This document shows, one piece after another, positions 38,181 to 50,299 of a stretch of 64,000 nt of DNA (the stretch's first letter is position 1; every line of letters starts with the position of its first letter). The DNA lies in the NCBI GenBank assembly GCA_015698045.1, contig BLAL01000231.1, positions 59,197 through 123,196 on the forward strand, written 5' to 3'. The notes below the pieces were generated by a model that saw only the letters and a list, made by a program, of their open reading frames with translations, ran no database searches and was not told the DNA's origin. The position numbers were made by a program, and so were the translations under genes. The DNA comes from Rhizophagus clarus. Lineage: Eukaryota; Glomeromycota; Glomeromycetes; Glomerales; Glomeraceae.

Positions 38181-40953
38181 TGTTGTGCCTCAGATGTAAA
38201 TCCGCGTCAGGTGATAACTGACGCGCGTCAGATATTAATTAACACCTGACGCGCGTTACTTACCAATTGACAAATGACGTGCGTTAGTTGTCATCTGACG
38301 TGCGTTAATTATTGACTGACGCAACATATATCAATTACCGGTAATTTTAAAGATTAATAAATTTTTTAAATTTTTACATTATATTTGCATGTTTTATTGC
38401 ACTATACTTTTATATAACACTCTGTATGTAACACTGTAAAAAAAATTGTAAAAAAAATTATATAATACTGTTCTGTAACACTGTAAAATCAATTTTTTTA
38501 TTTAACAATCCTAATATAAAAAGCTATTTTTTCTTAAAAAATCTAATTTTCACACTTGTTTTGACATGGGCGGCCACTATGACACCTACTTCCACAATTT
38601 TGTCCAACCTTTTTACAACGACATTTATTGTTATTACAGTTACTTTTACAGTTGCAAATGGCTCCTGTAACTAGTCCAGTGCTTTGAAGGTGCGCAGCTT
38701 CTCTGACAGAAATCTTGTTTGAAGGTAAATTGTTAAGCTCAGGAAAGTCTATTGTACCAAGTGGTTCAATTTCTCCTGGTGAGTAATGCACATTGATAAT
38801 TCCAAATTTTGATCCTAAAACATACTGATTATTTTTGGTTATTTCTAAAACTTTGCATGGAAGAGTAGGACGGTCAATACCAGAACGATCAATTTTTGGA
38901 ATTGTAATCCTCACTAAATCTCCTACTTCATAGCTAATTGAGCACTTTTTTTTATTCATCTGGTTGACCATTTTATCTGTGTAAGATTGTAGATTTTTCC
39001 AAGCTGCTTCTCTTAAAATATCATGACCTGTAATTGTTGTTTCACTTCTTATGGCTGTATTTGTGATGTCAATAAGAACTGGATCAATAGGAATTGGATG
39101 ATATTGTGAAATTTTTGGGGTATGTTCATTATCATTTACATTATAAGTTTCATATTGAATTTGTGCTGATTTTACTGTATCAACACTATCAATACTAATA
39201 CAATCATCATCTCTTTCTTCAATTTCACCTAAATCTTTTATTATTTGTGGTGAAGATGCAGGGACTGATGGTAAAGAAATAGGAGTGGGTAAAGTTGATA
39301 ATGAAGGTGCAGGGAATGATGAAGAAGAAGCAGGAATTGCTGGTAAAGGAATAGAAACTGATAATGACGAGTTTAAAATATGTATTATAAATATAATAAG
39401 AAAATTTTATTAGAATATTTAATTAAATTTAAAATAAAATAAATTATAACATTAAAATATTGAATGTCTATTAAGTTTTTATAACTAAATACAAAGATTA
39501 ATTAAAATATTTTAATATGCTCTTTACCTTGTTCATCTACCATATCATCATCCAAATTTTCAGCTGAATACTCAAAATCTTTGATTGTAACTGTCTCAGG
39601 AATATTCTCTTCATCATAAATACCCTTGCTAAACAGATCTTCAATTAATGTACAACCTCCATGAGGCTTATCACCAAATACAAGCTCATAGGGAGTTTTT
39701 TTGTGAGAACGACAATATGAATGATTTATTGATAAAATAACTGAATGAAGCCCAAAAGACCAATCATTTCTACCTGTATCCTCTTTTCACTTTCCCAATT
39801 TTTGCTGCAGAATTCCATTTGCTCTTTCTACAAGACCTTGACTTTGAGGATGGCGTGGACGTCCAATAATTGTTTTTACTGTTGGCCATAAACTGATTAA
39901 TTCTTTTATTATTGTAGCAGTGAATTCTTTTCCATTGTCTGACTGAAGTATTTTAGGTGGAGAACCTAAAAAATGGAAAAGATCAAACAAATATGCAGCT
40001 ACTTCAACAGCTCGCTTAGAAGTAAGTGCTTTTGCCCATGAAAAACGTGTAAAATGATCTCGAATATGGCAAATATACTTGTATTCTCCATCAGGATCAT
40101 ATGATAAATCAATCAAATCTATCTGTTAATATAAAATTTAAATTAATATGATGCAAATAAAAGTTAAATAAATAATCTATTAATTAATCATGTACCTGAA
40201 TTCGTGATAAAAAGTTTAGCAGCCAAAGGGTGAAATGAGGGTTTACGAATAGCACAAATATTACAGTTATTAACGAATTTTTCAACTAAATCTTGCTTCA
40301 CCCAGCTTCATCTTTCTTTAATAGATTTCCAAAGCTGCTTTTGTCCTCCATGCTGATCTATTTCAGCATGTGTTTGGCATAATATTTCATACATATTCTC
40401 CACTACAAGAACTGGCTTGTTATCTGCTTTAACTAATACTCTAAAGTCTCCAGGAACTACTTCTTCAAGGCAAAAGCGTTTCATAGCCCAATTTCGAGTA
40501 TTTTTATCACAAATATGAAAATTTTTGGGGTCTAATAATACCGCTTTTATTTTTCCTAAAAGGTCTAGATTTATTAAAGCCTTATCTTGCTTGCATTCTG
40601 GCAATCTACTGAGATAATTATTTAGTAAGGTTTCAAACGTCTCCTTGCTTATAAAAGTATACTCCATTATGCTATATAAGATTATTAAAGCTTTTATTAA
40701 CTTTAAGAAAAAATAACAGTATATGTGGTTGTTGATACAAGTAATGTTGAAATAGTTATAGAGTAAGAAATTGAAGAGAATAACAAAGTAAAAAAACATG
40801 TTCAGATAATCCATTATTAAATAACAGATCATGCGTCAGATGACAACTAACGCATGTCATTTGTCAATTGGTAAGTAACGCGCGTCAGGTGTTAATTAAT
40901 ATCTGACGCACGTCAGTTATCACCTGACGCGGATTTACATCTGAGGCACAACA
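38181..40953 (-). mobile_element. Ginger-type DNA transposon (integrase-like transposase, TIRs, 4-bp TSD)
   Basis: Ends are TGTTGTGCCTCAGATG... and the exact inverse ...CATCTGAGGCACAACA. The ~125-bp TIRs differ at only a few sites and contain repeated CTGACGCGCGTCAG-like palindromes. TTTA at 38177-38180 and 40954-40957 is a 4-bp target duplication. TGT...ACA termini, a 4-bp duplication and a retrovirus/Gypsy-like integrase define Ginger elements. Length 2773 bp. The transposase lies on the minus strand. Confidence 0.9.
38543..40667 (-). pseudogene. Ginger transposase (DDE integrase) with premature stops
   Basis: Exons about 40667-40196, 40122-39528 and 39357-38543. An HHCC zinc-binding module (H-AEIDQ-H ... 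CNIC) is followed by the integrase core with all three acidic residues visible: IDLIDLSYDPDG, LQSDNGKEF and PQSQGLVERANG. Downstream are a Pro/Ser-rich linker, an SH3-like region (YEVGDLVRITIPKIDRSG) and a C-terminal CXC/tesmin-like cysteine cluster (CNCKSNCNNNKCRCKK). Two Trp codons are TGA (after KSIKER at ~40305 and after KLGK at ~39786), and a one-base shift sits in the T run near 40210. The copy is therefore inactive as read. The family resembles KRBA2/SCAND3-type integrase genes. Confidence 0.82.
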
Positions 40954-41152
40954 TTTATATGGAGTTGATTGTAAAAGCAAATTTTGTCATTTTAAACATC
41001 CACTTGTTCATCAATATTATAATCGTCATTTAATATTAAAATACAAGAAAGAAATTTATTTGAGAAAACGGAAAATAGATTTTAAAAAAGAATCCAGACG
41101 TTACTTAAAAAATTACAGAAATAGAAAAATTCAAGATAATAAACTAGGGTAA

Positions 41153-43264
41153 GATACATATACAGTATATTAATAAGTTACAATTAACGTTAAGTGTTAT
41201 ACAATGTATACTAACTAAAAGGTTGATGGACTTATTCCATCTAGATCCAAATTTCTCAAAGGAATAGCTGCGGTAGCCTGCTGAGATTTGATATTTTGTT
41301 TAGTTTTTGACCTGTCGGTCATTATGCTGACCCGACCTAAAAACTAAGAGAGCTTAGTTTTTAATAAGGATGAATTTGGTGATTCCTTTCTGGAGTCAAC
41401 TGTATAAATATATTTATTTTTATTATTTTTATGTAAAATATTATTTTGTTTACTATTTTAAATTTGTAAATTTGTAAATTTTCAATAAAGTCCCTGACCC
41501 AATTGGCTAAAAAATTAGAATGTGATGATACCCTTTAATCATACTTAACAAATAAGGAATTACCCTAATAAAATTCTTTATGAAGTTTTTTGAGTTCGCT
41601 TCAATTTCCTTAATAACTGACCTGAGTCTACAGAGAATGCAGAGTATAGTTTTATACTGAATTATTGATTAATATTATATAATTATGCTAATTTTATGCA
41701 ATACTACAGAACTCTATAGTAAAGTAACAAAATATAGTATTTTAATTATTTTATGATTTGCGCAGAGTTTATTTCATCATAATTGAATTTAAATCATCCG
41801 AAATTTGAAAATTCCAAGTATATTAATAAAGTTTAACAAATTTGTAAACAAGATACAGTGGCTTTAATTACAACTTACAACATCATTCGCTTATTTATTT
41901 TTTTTAGTACAAATAATTTTATTTATCACTATTATATATTATGTTTTGCGAATTTTCCCTGGTTAAGATTAAAGATTAGGGTTTATTAACAAAAAAATTT
42001 TGTATCCAAATAACAATGACAAATAATAACAATCTTGAACCTGCTAGATCATTTAAAGTTACACGCTCGAACCATCACATACATTATTTTTAACTACTTA
42101 TGATATTACATTAAACAGGACAAGAACATTTGTATTCTGTTCTTATTATTTAAACAAAGAAAACGAAAACCATTTAAGTCTTTCGCGCCATTTTTATTAA
42201 TTTCATTATTTTCTTTTCATTTTTATCGCAATAAAAAATATATCAGTCCAACTAGAAGTCAAAGAAATCTGGAAACAAAGATGTTCAGAGGTCATACAAT
42301 GGGAAAAATGTCACGGAATCACATCAAAGATCAAAAAAAGAACGCACGACAACGAAAGTTATGATACGTAATCAAAAAGGAAAAACTATTAAGCGGCATG
42401 GGTTATCACAAAATCATCTCTCCCGGACAATTGTTTTCGATGTATGTAATAATTATTATTATTAACAAAATTATTAACAAAGAAATCTTTGTTCATATAT
42501 AGTTATTATTTATATTAGTAATGATAATTATTTTTTAGACCTTAAAAATCAAATTCTTTTTTGGCAATTACCTAATTATCACAAATTTTGATCATTTCCA
42601 AATCTATAGTTGAATCAATCACTACTTTTGTTCATTTGTTTTTAATAAGTATTTTATTAAAACTAATTAAGAAATAAGCAAATAAAATAAAATAAAATTG
42701 AATAATTAAATGAAACAAGGAAACATAAACAAAAGTAACAAATTAAAAATATTTTTAAAATATTATAAAACAAAACTTTTACGTATATTTATTTCAAGCC
42801 AATAAAACAGATGAAATTCTTCATGTTTTAATTAAATTTAAATTATAACAAAGCCATAAAAGAGTAATTGAATACAAAGTCAACAAAGGATCCCTAATAA
42901 TTTAAATCATAAAAAGATAAGTCAACAAAGGAATACTTTATATATGGTCTTGCATTTTTAGAAAATAATAAATGTCAAACAGAAAAATGTTTTTTTTTTA
43001 TTTTGCAATGACATGAAAGATTATAAACAAAAAAAAACTTTGTTCTTATTATAAATTGCTTCATAAAAAGATAACATCGCTTCTTTATTAAAACAAAGAG
43101 ATACTTTATTTTATTGGAAATCCCTCCTGTTAATTAACTTCTTTATTATCCTTGCATTATTGTAAATAAAGATATTATGATTAAAATAAGCTGAAATTAA
43201 AAGTATAAATACATTTAAATTTTTTGCTGGACTTAAAAGTACATTTTTATGACAATACAATAAT
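41153..43264. other. AT-rich intergenic
   Basis: No gene recognised. At 41300-41350 an imperfect inverted repeat TAGTTTTTGACC / GACCTAAAAACTA encloses GTCGGTCA...TGACCCGA, possibly a TIR remnant. Confidence 0.4.
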
Positions 43265-44451
43265 TTATTCATAATTGATAATTTTTTTGCAAGTCTCACT
43301 CTCATCCTCACATCCCTCTACATTACTTTCCATATTACTATTACTTTGTCTCAGGTTGAATGTATGATGATTCCTATAAACGTAAATAAGAGCTGAACAT
43401 TCTTTATTGAATATGGGAGTAGTTATATTAAAGCTAATGGTAGTTCCGCCAACTGTTGCTACATAGAACCTTATTTTATTGACCTCCCATTCATCAAGAT
43501 TTTCCATTATCACCAAAATATGATTTAATTCATAAGCAGCTTCTGATACAACTACAATTTTATCTTTATGTGTAGCAGCATTTTCACTTGCAAATTCTGC
43601 TAGGAAGAATGGATATTGTCCTTCATCCTGGTCTACAACAACTGCTGCAAAGTCGGATATCGAAAATCCTCTATCACCCTGACTTGAAATTAAATGAGTA
43701 AACTCCCAAACAGGAGCAAGTTTTGTGTCATAGTTGAGACTGAAAATGACAGAAACGATTTTGGCATATAACTCCATCTTTATATGGTTTTCAGGCTCAT
43801 CAATGCGTGGTGATGGTAGTAAATATAAAAATGCAGCTAAAATAGTTCTCACAGCTAATATCATGATATTTAGTTAATGTGTAAAGTTGATAAGGCCACT
43901 TATATAACTGGCCAAACCACTTAGAATTATCGCTTATTTTATTTTTTTCTAACAAGCTTCGCATTATTTTTATTAATGGATTAAATCGCTGGTTTTTCCT
44001 TTTTAGTGCAGCTAAGATATTATTTAGGTTTAAACATGATAGGGAAATATCTGGTAATTCTGGGATTTTGTCCGTAAATATGGTTTTTGAAAATATTCCA
44101 TAATTAACAATGTTCCATTCCAATATATTATATGCATGGCGGCCTTGTTGTAACAGTTGCTCCTAATTTTGGTTTAATAGTTCTCTCAACCTCATACACT
44201 AATTTTTTAACTTGGGATGATTATTAAGATCAACATTTAAGCATTTGCCTTGCTGCATGGAATGAATGGAAGTTGTTACATCATTATCATCATTATTATC
44301 ATCATTATTATCATCATTATTATCACCAACATAAACATCAATAAAACAAGTATTATCATCATTAACACTGTACCAAATTTATAAGATGCATTGCCAAATC
44401 TACCTTCAACTTTTGAAAAGTCTTGTATGAGTAAAGGAACATATACACCGC
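43265..44451 (-). pseudogene. Uncharacterised gene with frameshifts
   Basis: Read on the minus strand in three linked frames. First: GGVYVPLLIQDFSKVEGRFGN, an Asn/Asp repeat encoded by (GATAAT)n, then MQQGKCLNVDLNNHP. Second (after shifts near 44200 and 44150): KLVYEVERTIKPKLGATV, then EWNIVNYGIFSKTIFTDKIP. Third (after a one-base shift near 43865): AVRTILAAFLYLLPSPRIDEPE through DFAAVVVDQDEGQYPFFLAEFASENAATHKD to the stop. The YPFFLAEF...HKD segment has the look of a PD-(D/E)XK-type nuclease core, as in some crinkler-like fungal proteins, but this is weak. No family is named with confidence. At least three frame breaks suggest a pseudogene or assembly errors. Confidence 0.55.
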
Positions 44452-46721
44452 CTTTACAAAAAGTAAATTATATTTTTTAAAATTTAGATTAATTAGTATA
44501 CATAATTTCTAAAAAACAAAAATTCAATCAAAATAAATTTAGATGATAAATTTATTAATTTTAAATCTCCATTATTATTGTCAAATATATATATTACCAA
44601 AAAAAAAAGAACAATAGAGAACAAAAAGAACAAAAAAAATAACAATGGAGAACAAAAATAAATGAAAAAATCAATGGAAGACAAAAAGGAACGAAAAACA
44701 ATAAAGAACAAAAAAGTATGAAGAAACAATGTAATAAATAATAAAATTTATATCAATCGGGTAACGCTACATGATAATAAAAAGTGTATGAAATGTATAA
44801 ATGTTAAATGTATATCAATAAATGTTAAAATGTAGTATATAATACAATAAAAATATAATAATATTTATTTTTATATAATAACAAATATTTAAAACAGCAA
44901 TTATTTTAAAAATTAAAAAAAATTCGCAAGAATTTTCTTGATTTAATAAATTTAAGCTTTTTTTTTATCATTTTCTTGAATTTTATTAATAAACAATTTT
45001 TTTAAGTTTTTTTTTAATAATAAATTTATCGTTTTATATATAAAATTTAAAAAAAATTGATTTTTATTAATAAAAAAGCCGGATAGGCAAGTTAATTTTG
45101 TGGTGTTTTGAATTATTCAGGTTCTCTTATTTTTATAGGTCTTTTTTATAAGATTCTCATGTACACTGTTTTTTGTAGGTGAGATAAGCACATAGATGTT
45201 AGATGTAATAAATTGCAAAAGAATTAATGTAGATTAATATTAGTAAAAATTATTAATATAATATATGAAAAAAAAAAATCATTGATATATTAAAAATATA
45301 ATGCATATTATATAATGTACTTACAGTATGAAGCATAGATAAAAATCCATTTATTGGACGGCGATTTTACCAATAATTTTCGGACACTGATATTAAAATT
45401 TATTAAATCATCGTATATTAAAGAAAGATAAATTTTATACAAGACTGGTTGGCCTAGTCTAAACGGTTTGTAAAAATTATTGGCTGGTAATCACTCGCGT
45501 GGGGATATTGTATTCATTTGTTTAGATCTTAGCTTATAATAGTATATGTCTAGTCTATATTCATATAATACGACCTCCAGTCGCAACATAAATAAATAAA
45601 TAAATACAGTATGATAGCAGATAGTATTTTAACATATATTGAACTACAATAGCAGACATATTATTACCAGTTATTACAAGACTTTAATATAATAGGGATG
45701 TTACATAGGCATTATATGGTTATCAAAAAAAACATACATTTGATAGTAAAATGCAAATTACATGTAACAATTATAATTATAGCACATACAAATTTTTAGT
45801 CTATTTATACACATTACTATCATCACTATGTTTATATGAAAGGACACTTTTAATATGGTGAATTTTGATGATAATTTTTCATATTGATTTACTTTTGCTT
45901 GACTTAGAACTTGTATTATCTTGAAATACGTATTGTGCAATGTAATATTTAAAGAAAATTACACCCATGAAATTTTATTCAGTTGTATATGAGTCAAGAG
46001 CAATTCTTGTATTTTTTATGTTATTTAATATTTTACTCAAAAAAGTCACTCTTGCAAAATTTTATCGGATGAGATATAAGAAAGATTTTTATTTTGAAAT
46101 TTCCTTCTGGATTTGCATAATGTTAAGTGAAGTCACATGTTAAAATATGTGATGATAAGGTATTGGATGTGATATGTGGAGTTATCGGTCGTGGATTTAT
46201 GTGTTACTAAGCTGTATAATAAATACAGGTTACGTAAGCCTGATAAAACAGTCACTCATCACTTGTGACCTCATAACTATTAATTAATACAAATGTGTCT
46301 ATTAACGAAAAAAGATCTGCTAATTTTTAAATTAGAAGAGTTGGTATTAAAAAAATAAAAGTTGCTATTTAAAAAATACCAATCTGTCGCCATATGATCA
46401 TATACTGTATATATTTTTTTTCACTAAATGATCAAGTGTTATACTGCGTCAAGTCGTAACTAATAACCAGTTTTTGATAGTCTGGCGGCGACGCAGTCGC
46501 CGCAAATTGGCCTAATCATTAAAATTTAAAATCATTAAGACTTCATTGGATGTTCAAATAATATTGGTGATATGCAAAGTAGGCGTACAAAATTTTACAC
46601 AAAGTTAGCCTGGCACAGATTTACCAATCGCATAGTATAATAATATGTGGTGTTACTGTAATACTATTTATTCTTATATCTTTTCTATACAAAATAAAAA
46701 ATTTTAATTTCTCAAACGAGA
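44452..46721. other. AT-rich intergenic, 5' side of the Sel1 gene
   Basis: Includes a purine-rich tract at 44600-44730, an imperfect inverted repeat GATTTTACCAATAATTTT / AAAATTATTGGCTGGTAATC at ~45362 and ~45475 (possible degenerate MITE), and a GGCGGCGACGCAGTCGCCGC hairpin at ~46483-46503. No gene supported. Confidence 0.45.
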
Positions 46722-49700
46722 ATGTCTTCAAATAACATTTCAAAAGAAGATGATGATTTTTTAAAAGATTTCTTAAAAAATTTTTATCGTCAGATTATGA
46801 ATATAGAGAATTATACCAAATATGAAGATATTTTATCAGAATGGATAAAAGAATTTCTTATTCACAATGAAAAAAATCCTGAAATAATTTTAAAACTAAT
46901 GGAAGATCATGAGAACAATGAAAATTGGTTCTCAAGTTTGATAGGATTTTTTTATGAGTGTACAATTATTAATAAGAATACGTCATATAATTTATATTTA
47001 TTGTCAATTAATAAATATAAAAAAAATGAAAATAAAAAATTAACTTCCTTATATCAATTACTTAATATCATTATTTCAAAATATTTATTATCATTCTATT
47101 ATTATAAAGATATTTTATATAATAATTCATTTGCAAAGGAATTTAGACATTTAGAATATGCTCATGTAATGTCTTATAACCAGTTTGAAAATTTTAATGG
47201 ATTAGAAATAAACTTATGTGAAGATGAAATAAATACTATGGAAAAATATTTTGAAACATCAGAAAAAAGTCCTAAAAATCATAATAATAAAGAGTTAATA
47301 GAATTAAATAATCTAGGTTATTGTTATCAATATGGAATAGGAAGAAAGAAAGATGAATTTAAAGCATTTGAATTTTATCTAAAATCAGCAGAAGGAGGAA
47401 GTAGAAGTGCACAAAATAATTTAGGATATTATTATCAACATGGAATTGGTATAGAAAAAGATGAAAAAAAAGCATTTGAATGGTATTTAAAAGCTGCTAA
47501 TGAAGGTGATATATATGCACAATATAATGTAGGTATTTGTTATCAAAACGGAGTAGGAGTTAACAAAGATGATAAGGAAGCTTTTGAATGGTATTTTAAA
47601 TCCAAAGAATATTCACACGCACAAAATGTATTAGGTAATTGTTATCAAAATGAAATCGGAATAAAAAAAGATTTAGAAAAGGCCATTTGTTGGTACAAAA
47701 AAGCAGCAGAAAATGGAAATAAATTTGCACAATATAATTTAGGTAATTGTTATGAAAATGGTGAAGGAGTAAATAAGGATGAATTAGAAGCATTTAAATT
47801 ATATAAAAAATCAGCTGAACAAGAATATAAAGATGCACAATTTCAACTTGGAAAATGTTATGATAAAGGAATTGGAACAGAAATTAATAAAACAAAAGCA
47901 TTTGAGATGTATAAAATAGCAGCAATAAAAGAGCATATTATTGCACAGAATAATTTAGGAACTTTATTTAAAAGTGGGGAGGGTTATACAGAAATAGATT
48001 TTAAACAAGCCTTTTATTGGTATAATAAAGCAGCAAATAGTGGAAATAAAGAAGCACAATTTAATCTTGGAGAATTCTATACATTTGGATATGGAGTTGA
48101 AAAAGATGAAATCAAAGCTTTTGAATATTATAAAAAATCATCTGATCAAGGATATACAGATGCTCAAATTCAACTAGGACTTTGCTATTATGAAGGCGTT
48201 GGAACTGAAATTAATAAAGTAAAAGCGTTTGAGTTATTTAAAATAGTAGCAGAAAAGGGATATAGTTTTGCACAAAATTGTTTAGGTGCTTTATTTGAGT
48301 ATGGTGAAGGTACGGAAATAGATTTTAAACAAGCTGTTTATTGGTATAGTAAAGCAGCAGAAAATGAAGATAAATATGCACAATATAATTTAGGCACTTG
48401 TTATAAAAAAGGAAGGGGAGTAAAAAAAGATGAAGTTAAAGCTTTTGAATATTATAAAAAGTCATCTGATCAAGGATATTCATATGCTCTATTTCAACTT
48501 GGATATTGTTATGACCAAGGAATTGGAACTGAAGTTGATAAAACAAAAGCATTTGAGTTTTATAATATAGCAGCAGAAGATGGACATGTAATAGCACAAT
48601 ATAATTTAGGACAATGTTACGAATTAGGAATTGGTGTAAATAAAAATGAAATTAAAGCATTTGAATTTTATGAAAAATCAGCTGAAAATGGAGATATAGA
48701 AGCAAAATTCCATCTTGGGTATTGTTATGTAAATGGGATTGGAACTGAAGTTAATAAAGAAAAAGGGTTTAAATTGTATAATGAAGCAGCTGGTACAAGC
48801 AATTTCATAGAAAATGAAGAAGAATTAATAAATGATTTAGATAAAGTTAATTATTGGTATCACAAAGCTGCAGAGGATGACAATAAATTTGCATTATATA
48901 AATTAGGTAAATTTTATGAATTAGGTCAAGGTATCGGAGAAGATAAAGTTAAAGCATTTGAATTTTATAAAAAATCAGCTGACCAAGGATTTGTAAATGC
49001 TCAATTTCAACTGGGATATTATTATTACGAAGGAATTGGAACTGAAATTAATAAAACAAAAGCATTTGAGTCATTTAAAATAGCAGCCGAAAATGGACAT
49101 GCAATAGCACAATGTAATGCAGGGGAATGTTATGAATTAGGAATTGGTGTAGATAAAGATGAAACTAAAGCTTTTGAATATTATGAAAAATCTGCTAAAG
49201 GTGGATGTATAGAAGCGAAGTTTATACTTGGATATTATTATGTGAATGGGATTGGAACTGAAATCAATAAAGAAAAAGGATTTGAATTATATAATGAAGC
49301 AGCTGGTAAAAGCGAAAATGTTGAAAATTTTTTTGATAAAAGTGAAGATGAAATTGTATATGACTTGGATAAAATTAATTATTGGTATCATAAATCTGCA
49401 GAAAATGACAATAAATTTGCATTATATAAATTAGGTGAATATCATGAATTGGGAAAAGGCATTGGCGAAAATGAAGTTCGAGCACTGGAATTTTATAAAA
49501 AATCAGCTGATCAAGGATTTATAAATGCTTATTATAAGCTTGGATATCTTTATAGTAATGGCACCCAACTTGATGTTAACAAAGAGAAAGCATTTGAATT
49601 TTATAAAATAGCTGCAGAAGGAGGGAATGTTGATGCACAAAAAAGTCTCGCATCTTTATATGAGCGAGGTGAAGGAACTGAAAAAAATATTGAAAAAGCT

Positions 49701-49790
49701 ATTTATTGGTATAAGAAAGCTGCAGAAAATGGATATCAAGAAGCTATAGAAAATTTAAATATTCTTTTAAAGTGTCAAGATGAAATGTGA
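46722..49790 (+). CDS. Sel1-repeat protein, 1022 aa
   Basis: A single uninterrupted exon starting at the ATG in CGAGAATGTC. Residues 1-185 are a helical, repeat-free region starting MSSNNISKEDDDF. From ~190 to ~1010 there are about 21 Sel1-like repeats of ~36 residues (consensus A-WY-KAAENG---AQ-NLG-CY--G-G--KD--KA). Two are interrupted by insertions (TSNFIENEEELIND and ENFFDKSEDEIVYD) at equivalent places, marking an internal duplication of a multi-repeat block. Sel1 repeats form alpha-solenoids that scaffold partners; fungal examples include Hrd3 and Chs4. This protein lacks a signal peptide or membrane segment, so it is probably cytoplasmic; the Sel1 superfamily is greatly expanded in Rhizophagus. 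No kinase domain is attached here. Confidence 0.9.
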   Translation: MSSNNISKEDDDFLKDFLKNFYRQIMNIENYTKYEDILSEWIKEFLIHNEKNPEIILKLMEDHENNENWFSSLIGFFYECTIINKNTSYNLYLLSINKYKKNENKKLTSLYQLLNIIISKYLLSFYYYKDILYNNSFAKEFRHLEYAHVMSYNQFENFNGLEINLCEDEINTMEKYFETSEKSPKNHNNKELIELNNLGYCYQYGIGRKKDEFKAFEFYLKSAEGGSRSAQNNLGYYYQHGIGIEKDEKKAFEWYLKAANEGDIYAQYNVGICYQNGVGVNKDDKEAFEWYFKSKEYSHAQNVLGNCYQNEIGIKKDLEKAICWYKKAAENGNKFAQYNLGNCYENGEGVNKDELEAFKLYKKSAEQEYKDAQFQLGKCYDKGIGTEINKTKAFEMYKIAAIKEHIIAQNNLGTLFKSGEGYTEIDFKQAFYWYNKAANSGNKEAQFNLGEFYTFGYGVEKDEIKAFEYYKKSSDQGYTDAQIQLGLCYYEGVGTEINKVKAFELFKIVAEKGYSFAQNCLGALFEYGEGTEIDFKQAVYWYSKAAENEDKYAQYNLGTCYKKGRGVKKDEVKAFEYYKKSSDQGYSYALFQLGYCYDQGIGTEVDKTKAFEFYNIAAEDGHVIAQYNLGQCYELGIGVNKNEIKAFEFYEKSAENGDIEAKFHLGYCYVNGIGTEVNKEKGFKLYNEAAGTSNFIENEEELINDLDKVNYWYHKAAEDDNKFALYKLGKFYELGQGIGEDKVKAFEFYKKSADQGFVNAQFQLGYYYYEGIGTEINKTKAFESFKIAAENGHAIAQCNAGECYELGIGVDKDETKAFEYYEKSAKGGCIEAKFILGYYYVNGIGTEINKEKGFELYNEAAGKSENVENFFDKSEDEIVYDLDKINYWYHKSAENDNKFALYKLGEYHELGKGIGENEVRALEFYKKSADQGFINAYYKLGYLYSNGTQLDVNKEKAFEFYKIAAEGGNVDAQKSLASLYERGEGTEKNIEKAIYWYKKAAENGYQEAIENLNILLKCQDEM

Positions 49791-49881
49791 TATTTTAATT
49801 GTAGTTATATTTGATTTGAATAAATAATAAATTTCACAAGCATCAGTAAATTTTTTGAAGCATAGATCCCTTAGATTGTCA

Positions 49882-49923
49882 GAATCCTTAAGGATTCCTA
49901 AAAAAAAAACCTTTAAGGAATCC
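49882..49923 (+). repeat. Palindrome in the 3' flank of the Sel1 gene
   Basis: GAATCCTTAAGGATTC is a perfect 16-bp palindrome. GGATTCCT and AAGGAATCC then form a second overlapping hairpin around an A10 loop, about 95 bp after the stop. It could be a 3'-UTR structure or a small-element remnant. Confidence 0.5.
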
Positions 49924-50299
49924 CCATTCTTAAGAATTTATTAAAATCGAAATGAAATTTTACTAAATTTTTTATATTGAGCTTTTTTAAATTTTTTTTA
50001 AGCAAAATTAAAATCTATCGACGCGCAAAAATAATCATGTGTATCACATGATTAATATTTTTTAATAAACTGCCAAATTTTCACACGTTTTTCCTTTTCT
50101 TTCACACGTTCTTTCCCTCTCACTTTGCATTTCCCTTTCCCATTTTTCCGCATTAATAGGTTGCCATTGATGTAAATAAGCATATACCGGACATGGTAAC
50201 CATAATATTTAATTTTTAAATTTAACTTTTAAACCTTTTTTTCTAAAAATTTTTTAATATTTTTTGGTTATATGAAGGTGGTTGTGAAGTGAGCGATAA

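Larger units (their letters stand above)
37624..41152 (+). pseudogene. KH-domain plus CCCH zinc-finger gene, split by a Ginger transposon
   Basis: The N-terminus (37624-37780) is a KH domain (IVISKLVSREGCNLIPIVEKTG; GXXG loop seen as SREG). One base change in the A5 run near 37778 shifts the frame; correcting it continues into EVRINEKKEIPLFENRINDAFNRL and the Lys-rich ORF 37863-38180. That ORF ends in SNELCL, exactly at a transposon. Joining to 40958, with one TTTA copy kept, continues in frame as YGVDCKSKFCHFKHP and runs to TAA at 41150-41152. The junction rebuilds C-X5-C-X4-C-X3-H, a CCCH (Nab2/ZC3H14-type spacing) finger. KH plus CCCH implies an RNA-binding protein. A GTAAGA donor at the very end leaves a further exon possible. 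Confidence 0.8.
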
